64,000 nt of DNA from Gonatopus flavifemur (GCA_018340375.1 JAFFJZ010000054.1:744001-808000); one strand, 5' to 3'. Shown: positions 33,530 through 46,879, counted from the first letter of the stretch. Notes: generated from the sequence alone by a model not told the origin. Program-made: numbers and translations.

Positions 33530-36030
33530 GGCTCGGATCGATGAATGAATATGAGACATGGGTCCTAGGGGTTTTCGAAGGTGCTGAATCCGACTTTGGA
33601 GTCAAATCCCAGATTCATGATAGCGGATCCAAGATGGCGGACGTGAATCTAGTCAATTTCGCATTTGTAGACAGATTTATATGAAACATGGGTTCTAGGG
33701 GTTTTCGAGTGTGCTGAAGTCGAATCTGGGGTCAAATCTCGCATCCATGATAGCGAACTCGAAATGGCGGACCTCAATTCAGGCAACTCTGCATTATGGA
33801 CGGATTGATATGAAACATGGGTCCTAGGGGGTTTGAATAGTGGGAAATTCGAACCTGACGTTGAAAAACGAGTTTCAGATGGCGAATCCAACATGGCGGA
33901 CGTAAATTTGGTCAATTTCGCATTTGTGGGGAGATGTATATGTGACATGGGTTTTAGGGGTTTTCGAGGGCGCTGAATTCGAATCTGGGGTCAAATCTCG
34001 CATCCATGATAGCGGATCCAAAATGGCGGACCTTAATTCAGTCAACTCTGCATTATGGACGGATTCATATAAAACATGGGTTCTAGGGGTTTTGAAGCGT
34101 AGGAAATTCGAACCTGACGTTGAGAAACGAGTTCCAGATGGCGAATCCAAGATGGCGGACGTGAATTTGGTCAATTTCGCATTTGTGGGCAGATGTACAT
34201 GTGAGATAGGTTCTAGGGGTTTTCGAGGGTGCTGAATTCGAATCTGGGGTCAAATCTCGCATCCATGATAGCGGATCCAAAATGGCGGACCTAAATTCAG
34301 TCAATTCTGCATTGTGGACGGATTCATATGAAACATGGGTTCTAGGGGTTTTGAAGCGTAGGAAATTCGAACCTGACGTTGAGAAACGAGTTCCAGATGG
34401 CGAATCCAAGATGGCGGACGTGAATTTGGTCAATTTCGCATTTGTGGGCAGATGTACATGTGAGATAGGTTCTAGGAGTTGTCGAGGGTGCTGAATTCGA
34501 ATCTGGGGTCAAATCTCGCATCCATGATAGCGGATCCAAAATGGCGGACCTTAATTCAGGCAACTCTGCATTATGGACGGATTTATATGAAACATGGGTC
34601 CTGGGGGGTTTGAATAGTGGGAAATTCGAACCTGACGTTGAAAAACGAGTTCCAGATGGTGAATCCAACATGACGGACGTGAATTTGGTCAATTTCGCAT
34701 TTGTGGGCAGATGTACATGTGACATGGGTTTCCGGGGTTTTCGAGGGCGCTGAATTCGAATCTGGGGTCAAATCTCGCATCCATGATAGCGGATCCAAAA
34801 TGGCGGACCTTAATTCAGTCAACTCTGCATTGTGGACGGATTCATATGAAACATGGGTCCTGGGGGGTTTGAATAGTGGGAAATTCGAACCTGACGTTGA
34901 AAAACGAGTTCCAGATGGTGAATCCAACATGACGGACGTGAATTTGGTCAATTTCGCATTTGTGGGCAGATGTACATGTGACATGGGTTTCAGGGGTTTT
35001 CGAGGGTGCTGAATTCGAATCTGGGGTCAAATCTCGCATCAATGACAGCGGGTCCAAGATGGCGGACTTGAATTCAGTCAATTTCGCATTTGTGGACAGA
35101 TTTATATGAAACATGGGTCCTAGAGGTTTTGAAGGGTGGGAAATTCGAATCTGACGTTGGAAAACGAGTTCCAGATGACGGATCTAAGATGGCGGACGTG
35201 AATTGAGTGGATGGGGGCCAAAGCGACGAAATCAGTGTTTGGAAACAGAGAGTGCTGAAGCCTCATCTGGGGTAAAATCCCGAATTCATGATCGCAGATC
35301 CAAGATGGTGGACGTGAATTTAGTCAATCCCGCATTCGTGGACAGATTTATGTGAAACATAGGTTCTAGGGGTTTTTGAGGGTGCTGAATTCGAATCTGG
35401 GGTCAAATCCCGAAATTCGTGGTAGCGGATCCAAAATGGTGGACCTAAATTCAGTCAATTCTGCATTGTGGACGGATTAATATGAATCATGAGTCCTAGA
35501 GGTTTTGAAGGGTAGGAAATTCGAATCTGACGTTGGAAAACGAGTTCCAGATGACGGATCCAAGGTGGCGGACGTGAATTGAGTGGATGGGAGCCAAATC
35601 AGTGTTCGAAAACAGAGAGTGCTGAATCCGAATCTGGGGTCAAACCCCGAATTCATGACAGCGGATCCAAGATGGCGGACGAGAATTCAGTCAATTTCGT
35701 ATTTGTGGGCAGATTCACATGAAACATGAGTTCTCAGGGTTTTTGAGGGTGCTGAATTCGAATCTGGGGTCAATTTCCGGATCCATGATAGCGGATCTGA
35801 GATGGCGGACGTGAATCCAGTCAATTCCGCATTTGTGGACAGATTTATGTGAAACATGAGTTCTCAGGGTTTTTGAGGGTGCCGAATTCGAATCTGGGAT
35901 CAAGTTCTGAATCCATGATAGTGGATCTGAGATGGCGGACGTGAATCTAGTCCATTTCGCATTTGTGGACAGATTCATATGAAACATGGGTCCTAGGGGT
36001 TTTGAAGGGTGGGAAATTCCAATCTGACGT
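33530..36030 (+). repeat. ~259-bp dimeric satellite array
   Basis: About 18 monomers of ~130 bp. In the first half they alternate between type A (GCTGAATTCGAATCTGGGGT...AAAATGGCGGACC) and type B (GGAAATTCGAACCTGACGTT...GATGGCGGACGTG), giving a dimer period of 259 bp. Every monomer has CATGGGT(C/T)CTAGGGG and a ATGGCGGA core. After about 35200 the order becomes irregular with a short GAGTGGATGGGAGCCAAA insert. Open frames across the array are by-products of the repeat. Inverted relatives lie at 5041-5510. Confidence 0.92.
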
Positions 36031-36031
36031 T

Positions 36032-37355
36032 GAGATAACTTCATCGAAGAAGGCTTGTGAAAGAATGTATATCACTTTGATATCATTTTCAACTGTCTCC
36101 TGAAGTGGATCAAAATAATTTTTCAGGGGAATAAAATTATATCGCTTCACACGTTCAGAATATATAGCTGTTTTGACAATGAATGAATTTTTAACGACAA
36201 TTTTTCTTGTTACCTCTGTCATACTTATTGTTGTCGTTGCTTGATATTGTTTTGTCAAATCAACAATGTTTATTGTGAGTTGGAATGGCAAATCATATTG
36301 TCATTTTAACCAGTGATCTCCAGCAATACAATTCTTGTCAACAAAACAATCTGCTATTGCTGTACGAGCAAAAAATTATTTCATAATCAGCAATAAAATG
36401 TTGACAATTCTTATATTGCTGGTTCTACCATACACATTTTTCTCCGTGAATATATGACTAAGTTCAAGGCAGCAACATCACAGTGAGTATCAATTGGTAC
36501 GCTAACGAATCAATCAGGGAACTGATGATAGATGTGCTGGGGTTCACGATTATGAGATCCAATACAGGTTTTGCCTTATAGCAGAAGCAGATTGAAAATG
36601 TGATGGCCTGATGCTCTCAATGAGATTCAATGCATCCTTTGACCAGCGTTTCAACGTACAACATTCCTTTGTTGAAAATGATTATCTTATGAGAATCAAT
36701 GAGCCAAACGCTGGGTGGATCATATGAAATGAACATACATCACCGCGATAAGATTCTACGAGGATTATTGCGTATTCTGATGTACATTTGAGTTGTCCCT
36801 TGGAATTTCCCTCGATAGGATTCAATGGGTGATCTGACGATTTCTCATCACTGTGATCATTGGGAGACCTGAAATTACCGTGATATGAGAATCAATCGGG
36901 GGACTGACGATTGACTGATCCGGAATGCTAGGTACACGATGATATGATTCAACACGGGTTTTGACGTATATCAGAAGCGGATTGTGAATGTGCTAGATTA
37001 ACGATTTGAGTGAGATTCAATTCATGATTTGACCGGTGTGTTCCTCGTATAGCGTCCTTGAGTTGAAGACGATTGTTTCCTTTGAATCAATTCCTAACAA
37101 TACACCCACTGATTCCAACGCCAGATCTCCATGGAGAATGGATCAATCAGCAGTTTGGATGATCCAACGATTTGAACAAGGTATTGGTACAATACTCAAT
37201 GAATCTCATAGAATCCAACCAGTGCATTACGTAACGGATACGATCAGAACTTTCTGTCTACAATGTTCGGGAATCTCTGTTTCCCATGGTTGTCTGATTC
37301 AGTCAAACGCTGATTGGATCTGATACGACGAATCGTCACTTGTCTGATTGTGCCA
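36032..37355. repeat. Unassigned spacer, then degenerate TGATTCAATCGG-type array
   Basis: 36032-36450 has no identifiable content. From 36470 the DNA is built of variants of GATTCAATSGG/GACGATTGA spaced irregularly. The same texture resumes at 42026 beyond the nested mariner. Confidence 0.5.
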
Positions 37356-37497
37356 GGTGCACCGGTATGAAATGAGCGTTTTTTCGTGGGAATGAAACAC
37401 TAATTGCGAATGGGAAAGTAAAAAAAAGGTATTCAAAGTATTGACCATTGCTTCCTACACATTTTGACCACCTTCCTGGCAATTTGTAGATACCACG

Positions 37498-40400
37498 CTA
37501 ATAGAAATGTTCGTCTTTTGGAACAAAAAAATCAGGAACCCAATTTTCGACTTCTTCGTAGGAATCGAAGTGCTGTTCAGCCAATGCGTGTCCCATCGAT
37601 GGAAACGAATGGTAGTCGGAAGGGACCAAGTCTGGTGAATACGGCAGGTGGGGTAGCATCTCCCAGCCAAGTGCTTTGGTGGAACCTGAATCGGTTTCGT
37701 TTTGTGTGCAGGTGTATTGTCGTGTAATCAAATTACTTCGCCGTGTCTTCTGGCCCGTTCTGGTCGTTTTTCGATCAATGAATGGTTCAAATTGATCATT
37801 TGTTGTCTGCAGCGATTAGTCTTAACAGTTTCACCAGGTTTTGGTAACTTATGATACACGACACTTTTTTGGTCCCACCAAACACAGAGCATTGCCTTCT
37901 TACCGAATCGGTCTGGTTTTGCAGTCGATGTTGTTGGTTGTCCCGAATTAACTCATGATTTTCACCGTTCAGGATTCATGAAATGAATCCATTTCACATC
38001 ACCAGTGAGGATTCGATTAAGACTAATTTTCTTCCGTGTCTTTGAAGCAGAATGGCACAAGTGTTTTTCCGGTTTTTCATTTGTCTTTTATTCAATTCAT
38101 GTGGCACCCAATTTCCACACTTTTGGATCTTTCCCGTAGCTTTCAAACGGTCAGAAATTGAGCCCTCGGATCGAAAAACTCGCCGAGTGCTCGGACCGCG
38201 TCACAAGTTTGATGCAAGAGGTCCCGTCGTAGGTCGAAGAAAAAAGTCGCAATTTTGGAAATGTAAAAATACTAAGTGGTAGAGCTTGAAAAATCAATCC
38301 GAGTTACTCTTTACGATTTTTTCCTATGATTGACGATTTTCGAGAAAAAAATTACAAATCATCAATTTTTTCACACCAAAAATGATTATTTTTCAACATT
38401 CAACTCGCTCTAACTCGATCATTTTTCAATGAATCGAAATGAATCTTGCGAGTTTCGATTCGCGAGACTTCCCCGAAGATGCAAATGTAGGTAAAGTTCG
38501 TGAAAATTAATAACAAATCAATAAATTCTCAATACGAAGTAAAAATCACGTTTTCCATGCTTTTTATCAAAAAACTGGCGGGGGAAGTACGAAGTACAAA
38601 AAACTTCCAGCGAGAAAGTTGTTCGCTAGTGTTTGAACTAACTTTGTGAAAAATTTCAGATCGATTCGACTAATAGTTCGCAAAATACAGCCATTTATTC
38701 ATCAGCGCGCAGCAAAATATTTCATAGTTTCGCGTCGTTTATAGGATGAATCTCCGCGTCCGCGGCAAACGTGGTATTCGCTGGATTTCTGAACGTAGGT
38801 TTGTTTTTTGGGTCGGAAAAAACGAATATTGGATTATTTCTGTGAATAAAATTCATGATCGATGCCTTATTACAAATAATTTAATTGTTCAAAAGGTCTT
38901 TACAAATCAACTATTGGTATGAAGGGAAAGCTGTTCGGAAGAAAAAAGTTCCTTGTCTTGCAAGGAATAAGTTTGGTGCAGAACATTTTTCATTCTTGTT
39001 TTTTATTCGAATATATTTATTCATTCACATAATCTATTTTCCACATGTACATTTGTTTATTTTTTTTCTCGTTTACTACTACGGATTCACACACTTTTTG
39101 CTTTTAGGTTTATCTGTAATTTGTTCTTCTTTTCATCTTTATTACAGCTTTTTCAAAAAAATCTTGATACATTGTTTTCTCTTCACTACTCAAATATTCC
39201 ATCGACGATTTGACATCATTCATTTTTTCTTTGCTTAGTCCTGTGATGTGTCAACCAGAAACCTCATCTATTATGTTTATTCGTAATCGTTTCTACATTT
39301 TCAACAAAGGAGAAGAATCCAGAAAGCTATAGAATATAATAATAATTTTAGAAAAGGCAATTTAACTTCGTGTTCGCTTTCTCGATCCTTACTCTTTGAA
39401 CATTATTTCATATAGCTAAAATATTAAGCTTCCTAAGAACGAACAGAAATCACCAAAGCGAACCACGATTGCAACCTCAGCAATCTTACATCCGGTCACA
39501 TCCGATTACGAGATTCACGACTACGAAATTCCGTAGCCACCTTGATTTCTTTTCGATCTTTCTCTTCTGCATTCTTTCATCAATTTATTTTCATTCACTG
39601 AAACATAGTTTCTCAAAAAAAATACCATTGGACCATAAACACCTTTTCAATTGTAAACATTTTTAACTAAACACAATTCAATTATTATTTTCCCTTAGAC
39701 GACTTCAAACGATTCATACAATCTTTAAAATTACACGTCGACTTTGAAAATCGCTGATGATGCTTCGAGAAGAGTCCAAAGTGCGGTATGCACCTTTGTT
39801 TCCTTCCTTTTCTAATACCTCTCTTCCTTCTCGCACACACTACGAAATTGTTGAGCATAACAACCGTGGAACTTTGCTGAATACGGCTAAAAACGCAATC
39901 ACGCGATTCCCCACTCCCATAATTAAGGAATCTGCACTCTTGTAAATAGAGCATGCATGATGGAAACACCAGAGTACATTTTCGGGATTTATCGGGGACA
40001 CGTCTTGTACAAGAGATCGTGTAATTCGCGGCCTTACCGATCAAAGTTGCAAACTAGCCTTTGGGTACCGTGACACCGTCTCGCAAGTTCCACGTGCCGG
40101 TACATTCTTCTCTAACAAATTCCACCTTGTCAGAAGAACCGACTATTAACGCTCTCATTTCATTCAATTTATTTTCGCACTCAAAGATTCATCTTTGAGT
40201 TAGATCAAATAAGAAATATCGTAGTGTGAATTCAGTGCGCGAACCACCATTCAAGACGGGGGACCTAGGTTCCGAATTTTGGCTCCATTTGTTCCTCATT
40301 AACGTCCAACCATCCACACTGCTCTCTTCAGGGCCAGCTCCAGCGGGATCACCAACGGTTTTCAATAGACAACAAAGAGTAAGAAAGAAAACTGTATTAC

Positions 40401-41862
40401 ACAAGCACACACACGTTTTTCCACACTCACATAACTCCAAGTATCAATGTAATTTTATTCTGAATTTAAATAGAGAAATATATTTGTCACTCACCTTACT
40501 TGATGATCTTCTCTTTTACTATCTCCAAACTGCACATCTTCTTTTCATGCCAATTTTCATTCGCAATTCCTGAGTATTTACACTGAAGTTTTCTTAGAGA
40601 ATACGACTACGGTTGCCGCCCTAGGTCTCTTTACAACCTTCGGCGAACTTAGAATTTGAACAAACCCACATAAGCGACTCGACCTAGCCGCTCAGGTCGT
40701 GTCGATGAATAAATAAATTTGCTATAGAGTGAAACCCTGTTTCACTACGTAACAGTCCAGTTGCTCCTGCTCGTTCAGTTTGAAGTAGATCAGTTGATTT
40801 GTAAAGACCTTTTGAACGATTAAATTATTTGTAATAAGGCATCAATCATGAATTTTATTCACAGGAATAATCCAATATTCGTTTTCTCCGACCCAAAAAA
40901 CAAACCCATGTTCAGGAATCGAGCGGATACCACGTTTGCCGCGGACGCGGAGATTCATCCTATAAACGACGCGAAACAATGAAATATTTTGCTGCGCGCT
41001 AATGAATAAATGGCTGTATTTTGCGAACTATTAGTCGAATCGATCTGAAATTTTCCACAAAGTTAGTTCAAACACTAGCGAAAAACTTTCTCGCTGGAAG
41101 TTTTTTGTACTCCGTACTTCCCCCACCACTTTTTTGATACAAAGCATAATAAACGTGATTATTACTTCGTATTGAAAATTTATTGATTTGTTATCAATTT
41201 TTACGAACTTTACCTACATTTTCATGTTCGGGGAAGTCTCCCGAATCGAAATTCGCAAGATTCATTTCGATTCATTGAAAAATGATCGAGTGAGAGCGAG
41301 TTGAATGTTGAAAAATAATCATTTTTGGTGTGAAAAAATTGATGATTTGTAATTTTTTTCTCGAAAATCGTCAATCATAGAAAAAAATCGTGGGGAGTCA
41401 TTCGGATTGATTTCTCAAGCTCTACCACTTAGTATTTTTACATTTCCAAAATTCCGACTTTTTTTTTCGACCTACGACGGGACCTCTTGCATCGAACTTG
41501 TGACGCGGTTCGAGCGCTCAGCGAGTTTTTCGATCCGGGGGCTCAATTGTTTGTTACGCAAGATTTAACATTGCTGTCATTTTCTTTTGACTCAAAGTAT
41601 CATCTCCAACCAATATTGCTTGCAGTTTGGCGTCTTCAAACTTTTTTGATGGTCTCCCACGTTTTTCATTTCTCACATCAACATCATTATCCCTGAACCG
41701 TTGGAACCATCTTTTGCATGTTGCTTCTGATGAAGCATGATCACTATATGCCTCGACAAGCATTCGATGCGACTCTGCAGCACTTTCCTTCGAATGGAAA
41801 CAAACAATTAACGCTTTCCGCAAATCATCACTTTCTGGTACGAAATTCGACATTTTTACCAC
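37498..41862 (-). pseudogene. Mariner transposase in two pieces around the insertion
   Basis: The N-terminal piece reads leftwards from 41862 (MVKMSNFVPESDDLRKALI) through a helix-turn-helix (CKRWFQRFRDNDVDV) to 41549. The rest resumes at 38155 on the other side of the insertion, with SDRLKATGKI, degraded frames, and a C-terminal piece holding PDLVPSDYHSF, the third catalytic Asp. The middle has several shifts, so the gene was decaying whether or not the insertion came first. Confidence 0.8.
38160..41544. mobile_element. 3.4 kb element with 753-bp inverted repeats and AATT duplication
   Basis: Inserted in the mariner with AATT on both sides (38156-38159, 41545-41548). The ends GAGCCC(T/C)CGGATCGAAAAAC open inverted repeats 38160-38912 and 40792-41544, both 753 bp by my count. 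The 1.88 kb interior has no recognisable transposase; the longest frame (119 codons, minus, 39685-40044) is basic and matches nothing I know. A 4-bp duplication with G-purine-G ends is the same general pattern as the 23768-29081 element, so it may be a non-autonomous relative. That is inference. Confidence 0.85.
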
Positions 41863-42025
41863 GATGGGAGAATATGATGTTGTTTGTTCAATGACTTGAT
41901 GTTTATTAAATATGTTTGACAGATATCATACAAACCGAGCAGAACAGAAATTAAGGCTTGTTCATAACAAATGTTCCCCACCGACACATCTGTATCTTAA
42001 CGCTCACTTTATACCGGTACACCTA

Positions 42026-43130
42026 GTATCTCATTCAGAATAGGTTTACCTTCCCTCTGCTTACCTAATTTGGTTCACCGCTCATTGAATCTAGCTCAAC
42101 AAACCGTCACGACCGCGATCACATCTCAATAGAAATAAGAATCTCATATCAGCCCATGTTAGTGATCTTTGAAATCGGTCAAACACTGATAGAATCTACC
42201 TAAATACAATGTGTTAACCTGTCAGTTCCAATTGATTATTCCTGTACACTCACTCATCCATTCGTTTCTTTCGAGCTGTCCCACATAGACAAAAAGATAT
42301 CTTTTCGAAATCTAAAAGATGTCTTGCGACTTCGCAAGATGCCTTACAAACTGTTCTAAGAGATACCCTGTTTAAAATAAACGATTGATTCTGACCCAAT
42401 CTGATTGGATGAATAGTACGTACTTTGGAGCATCAATATTTGACGATTGAGCCTCAATCAGAATTAGTCAGATTTAATCAGAACCAATAGACATGCTTTG
42501 ATAAATGGTACTGAATCAGGGACATACAGGTGAAACGAGGGACACTTCTTCACAGGGAAATGGGGGAGAAAAACGTAATCAGATTGAATGCGGTTTGAAC
42601 GTATTCAACTTTCTGGATTCAATAGTCTTTTAAACATTCCGATTTTCGCATGATATTTGATAGGATTCAATGATCGTTTCACTGATTGCAATCCAATCAG
42701 AATCAAATGATGGATTGGAAATAGAACAATCGGAGATTATATTGATTGGGAATTAATACGGAAATCAACGGATGGACGAATGGGGATGAATCGGCATTTG
42801 CCCAGTAATGTTGAAACGCAATAGACAATGAGATTGAATAGGAGAAAGAACAATATAAACGGGGGATGGTGGCAATGAGAAATCAATGAGATTGAATCAG
42901 AACATTGTGCAGTCGATATCCCGATTGAATACAATTGGATTTATTGAGCATGCCAACGGATCAATCAATATAAATACTCGAGAATCAATCGGTAAATGTA
43001 CGGAGTTGAGGAATCGTAATGAATAGGGAATTTGAACGTTGTGAGCGAATTTGATTCGTTGAAAGTTTTTCCAGTTGAAAATATTGTCAAAGGGCTGTAC
43101 ATTCGGAATCAGATTCATTAGGAGAATAGC
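42026..43130. repeat. Degenerate GATTCAATCGG-type array
   Basis: Continuation of the texture seen at 36470-37355. Contains an AAGATATCTTTT / AAAGATGTCTTGCG hairpin at about 42285-42375 of the AGATATCT family. Confidence 0.55.
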
Positions 43131-44680
43131 TGATTCGATTCTACAGTATTCAGTGATTCATGATACGATTGAGACTCAAAAACTCACTGTAATAATGATA
43201 TGCAATTTTTCATTTTTTCAAGGTAGATTCAACTGAGGTTGAAAGTATTCACCCAGTCGGAGTCAATGAGAGTTTTGCTAATTCTAAATCCCTCTGAGCG
43301 AGTGAGATTCCATCAGGAATGGGCTCTGTTTCTCAATTGGTTTCGATATGATAATGAACGATTGAATGCTATAATATTCAATGAATTGCACAATTGACCG
43401 CATCGGATTCAATAGGGATGTAGCCGATTCAGAAAATCTGTAGGCGACTGGAATTCTATCAGAAATAGGCGCTACTACTCAATCGGATTTGATAAGAACA
43501 TGACCAATAGCGTTCTACAGTATTTAATGATTCACATTACGATACGGGATGGAAATCACGCTCAGCCGCTGATATACAAGGTGCACTTCTGCAAGTGAGT
43601 TGTACACAGGAATCACCTCATTTACCCAGTCGGATTCAATGATCGTTCAGTCAATTTGAAAAATCTGGAACCGAGTGGACCTTCATCAGTGTAGGATCTA
43701 CTACTCAATCGGATTCGATAGTAGTATGACCGATGGCATTCTATCGTATTCTTTGAGCCGCATCACGGTATGAAATGCAAATCACACTGAGACGCTAATA
43801 TACTAGGTACACTATTCTGAGTGTTTCGCGAACAGCAATCTCATGATTGGCCCAATGGGATGTAATGGGGGCCGAGCTGATTCTAAACATTTGTAGGCGA
43901 ATGAAATTTTCCCAGAGATCGGGTCTACTACTCAATCGGATTCAATAAGGATATGACCGACTGGATTCTATCGTACTCTTCAAATTATATTAAGATGTGG
44001 AATGGAAAGCATACCGAAACACTGATTATGCAAATGGTACTATTCACAATGAGCTATAAAGAGGAATCGCACGACTGACTCAAGTGGATCCAATGAGGGT
44101 TTAACCGATCCAAAAAATTCGTTTGTGAATCAAATTTCTTCAGAGACAGACTCCAGTACTGAACCGGATTCGCTACGGGTACGATGGATTGGATTCTATC
44201 GTGATCAATGAGTGATATGATGATACACAATGATATCACGCCAAAACCTGGTTTTGCAAATTACACTATTCAAAATGAGTTGTGAAGAGAAATCGCGCAA
44301 CTGACCCAATCGGATTCAATGGGCAATTAGCCGATTCACAACATCTGTTTGCGAATGGAATTCCATCAAAGATAGACTGTACTACTCAATCGGATTCGAT
44401 AGAGACATGACCAATTGGATTCTATAGTATTCTATACTTCACTGGTTCATATCACGATAGAGGATGGAAATCATACTGAGGTGCTGATATACAAGGTATA
44501 CTATCGCAACTAAGTTGTAAACAGGAATCGCCCAATTGGCTCAATCGGATTCAATGGAGGTTTAGTCGACTCAGAAAATCTGTGGACGAATGAAATTCTA
44601 TTAAAGAGAGGTTCTACTACTCAATCGGATCCGATCATGGTATAGCCGATTGGATTGTATCTTATTCAATGAGTCATATC
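43130..44680. repeat. ~228-bp tandem repeats
   Basis: CTACTACTCAATCGGATTC recurs at about 43472, 43698, 43925, 44380 and 44613, with a diverged unit near 44155, giving a 226-234 bp period. Units also share GATTCTATCGTATTC and GTTGTAAACAGGAATCGC-like segments. Confidence 0.8.
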
Positions 44681-44922
44681 AATATACGAAATCTAAACCA
44701 GACTGAACACCCTAAAAAGTATTATATACCTTCTGATCAAAAAGTACTCGGAATTCTCTATTCAAACAAAGCGCGCTTGAGATATTGTCGGAATCTTTTG
44801 TTTTCCATGTTATTTCATCTGTTATTCAGCGCTCAAATGTCTGTTTGCGCCTCATCCGTCAGAAGTTAGTGCGTGTTGCCTTGTAAACGAGTCAGTGTTT
44901 GTTGTGGTCAGGGAATTTCGCA

Positions 44923-45624
44923 ATGTCGAATTTGGTTGAGCAAAGAGTTTGTCTCAAATTTTGTGTTTTTAACAAAATTTCATGTGCGGAAGCGTTGAAG
45001 ATGTCAACAGAAACCTACGGGGACTCGATGATGTCGAAAACACAAGCGTACGAGTGGTACAAAGAGTTTAAAGCAGGTCGTATTGTGGTTGATGATTTGC
45101 CTCGTTCCGGTTGTCCATCCACCAGTATCACTGACGAAAATATTGATAAAATTAAAGAAATCGTCGTGTGAGCATTAGGGAGATAGCATTCGATCTTGAT
45201 GTCTCGTTCGGATCGGTGCAGAACGTTATGCACAATATTTTGGCCATGAGACGAGTTGCAGCACGGCTTGTGCCGAGAGTGTTGAATTGGTTGCAGAAAC
45301 AGCATGGCATTGATGTTGCTAAACAAATGCTCTCTTTGGGCCAAAATGTTATCGAAGGCATCATTACCGGTGACGAAACATGGGTCTATGAATATGACAT
45401 CGAAACTAACCAACAATCATCGGAATGGCGCTTTTCAGACGAGTCAAAACCTAAAAAACCGCGACAGAGTCGATCCAAAATCAAGGTTTTGTTGACTGTT
45501 TTCTTTGATTGCCGTGGTGTGGTCCACTCCGAATTTCTCCCACCAGGTCAGACAGTGAATAAGGAATATTACGTGAGCGTATTGAAGCGTTTGAGGGAAA
45601 ACGTAAGTGATTTATTACCATCAA
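44923..45624 (+). pseudogene. 3'-truncated mariner transposase
   Basis: From ATG 44923 the frame gives MSNLVEQRVCLKFC, a helix-turn-helix (SKTQAYEWYKEFKAGR) and PRSGCPSTS. A small deletion near 45168 shifts the frame, which resumes as SIREIAFDLDVSFGSVQNV, then TGDETWVYEYD with the first catalytic Asp. Similarity ends near 45624, before the second and third catalytic residues. It belongs to a different mariner lineage from the others here, judging by the linker and HTH sequences. Inert fragment. Confidence 0.85.
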
Positions 45625-45766
45625 CGTGCAGATATGTTATGATTCCATTGAATCAATAATCGAATCGATGTTCGTGGATCTTCTGTGCTTTCTAGCACGG
45701 AAAGAAATAGTTGAATTTACTATGTGATCATTTTGCCCGAGGAACATACTGAGTTTCCGATGGAAG

Positions 45767-45955
45767 TTACTGCGGAACAGAGCTGTCAGATGGGTATTCC
45801 CGCAGAGCGGAAGTGTACCCTACTATCGTCCCGTGTATGTAAGTGACATGTGTGTGAAGGTTCCAAGTGGTGATGAAAATATGTATATGAACGATAGTAG
45901 GGGTACTATTCTCCTGAACGGCAATGCCCACCTGGCAGCTCTGCTGCGGAACATT
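45767..45955. repeat. Imperfect hairpin (decayed MITE)
   Basis: TGCGGAACAGAGCTGTCAG at the left pairs with CTGGCAGCTCTGCTGCGGAA at the right. Inner stems CCCTACTATCGT and ACGATAGTAGGGG are nearly perfect. Confidence 0.65.
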
Positions 45956-46239
45956 GAAAATTTGATTACACGTCCATTGGCTCCGCGAAGTAATATAAAA
46001 GGAGTGTCATCACCCACACGCGATAGTCACCAATGAATCACGTGGCTTCTCCGTGGAAAAAAGGGAGAAGAAAGGGAGCAGTGGATACAGCGTGGTACCA
46101 CGAACAGGCAGCGTAGAAGTAACGGAGGAATTTCCAGGCCGTGTTTTTTTGCGGACATTTCTCCGTTGCCTCCACGCTGCTTCTCCGTCGTACCACCACT
46201 CAAATCACAGCAAAACGTTTGTGGGATCTTGGTTGCCAA

Positions 46240-46875
46240 TCCCGATCTGAATCATGAAAAAACGTATTGGATCTGTTCGAGAGGCCCTGCGTCCCTCTGT
46301 GAATCCACTCATGGATTCCGATCCAATTTCGTCTAAATTAACCGGCCACTTGCTGACTGTAACTCCTCAATTAATCGGCGAAACACCTATTGAATCTTAT
46401 TGGGATGACTATGTGAATATCAGTGACCATCCAACCTAAAACCATGTAACAACTCACTTTGATTCTCATCGAGTTCTTACGTCATCACACAGATTCAGTA
46501 TGTGATATTTTGCCATTCAAATGCAGATGGAGTCTCATTTATCGAATCATTGAATGCCTCATTGAACCCATTCAAATCGCAGCGAAACGTTTGTGGGATC
46601 TTGGTTGTCAGTCCCGATCTGAATCATGAAAAAACGTATTGGATCTGTTCGAGAGGCCCTGCGTTGCCCTATGAATCCACTCATGGATTCCAATCCAATT
46701 TGGTCTAAATTAACCGGCCACTTGCTGACTGTAACTCCTCAATTAATCAGCGAAACACCTATTGAATCCTATTGGGATGACTATGTGAATATCACTGAAC
46801 ATCCAACCCAAAACCATGTAACAACTCACATTGATTCTCATTGAGCTCTTCCGTCATCACACAGATTCAGTACGT
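46240..46875. repeat. 372-bp direct duplication
   Basis: The segment starting CATGAAAAAACGTATTGGAT occurs at 46253 and again at 46625 with few differences. A diverged third copy is at 55740-56110. Confidence 0.85.
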
Positions 46876-46879
46876 GATA

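Larger units (their letters stand above)
37356..42023 (-). mobile_element. Mariner split by a 3.4 kb element
   Basis: The ends GGTGCACCGGTATGAAATGA (37356) and the complement of GGTGTACCGGTATAAAGTGA (42023) form ~26-bp inverted repeats. TA follows on the right (42024-42025); the left flank is CA, presumably a mutated TA. Removing 38160-41544 leaves about 1.28 kb, the usual mariner length. Confidence 0.85.

Noticed and set aside
33649..35114. Series of 100-130 residue frames with repeated SGTRFSTSGSNF-type segments
   Set aside because: They are translations of the dimeric satellite on either strand and keep period with it; no start context or conservation independent of the repeat.
39685..40044. 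119-residue basic frame inside the long-TIR element as a transposase
   Set aside because: No catalytic or DNA-binding motif visible and far too short; probably chance.
43130..44680. CRISPR-like array
   Set aside because: Units of ~228 bp are direct tandem repeats without short repeat/unique spacer structure, in a eukaryotic genome.
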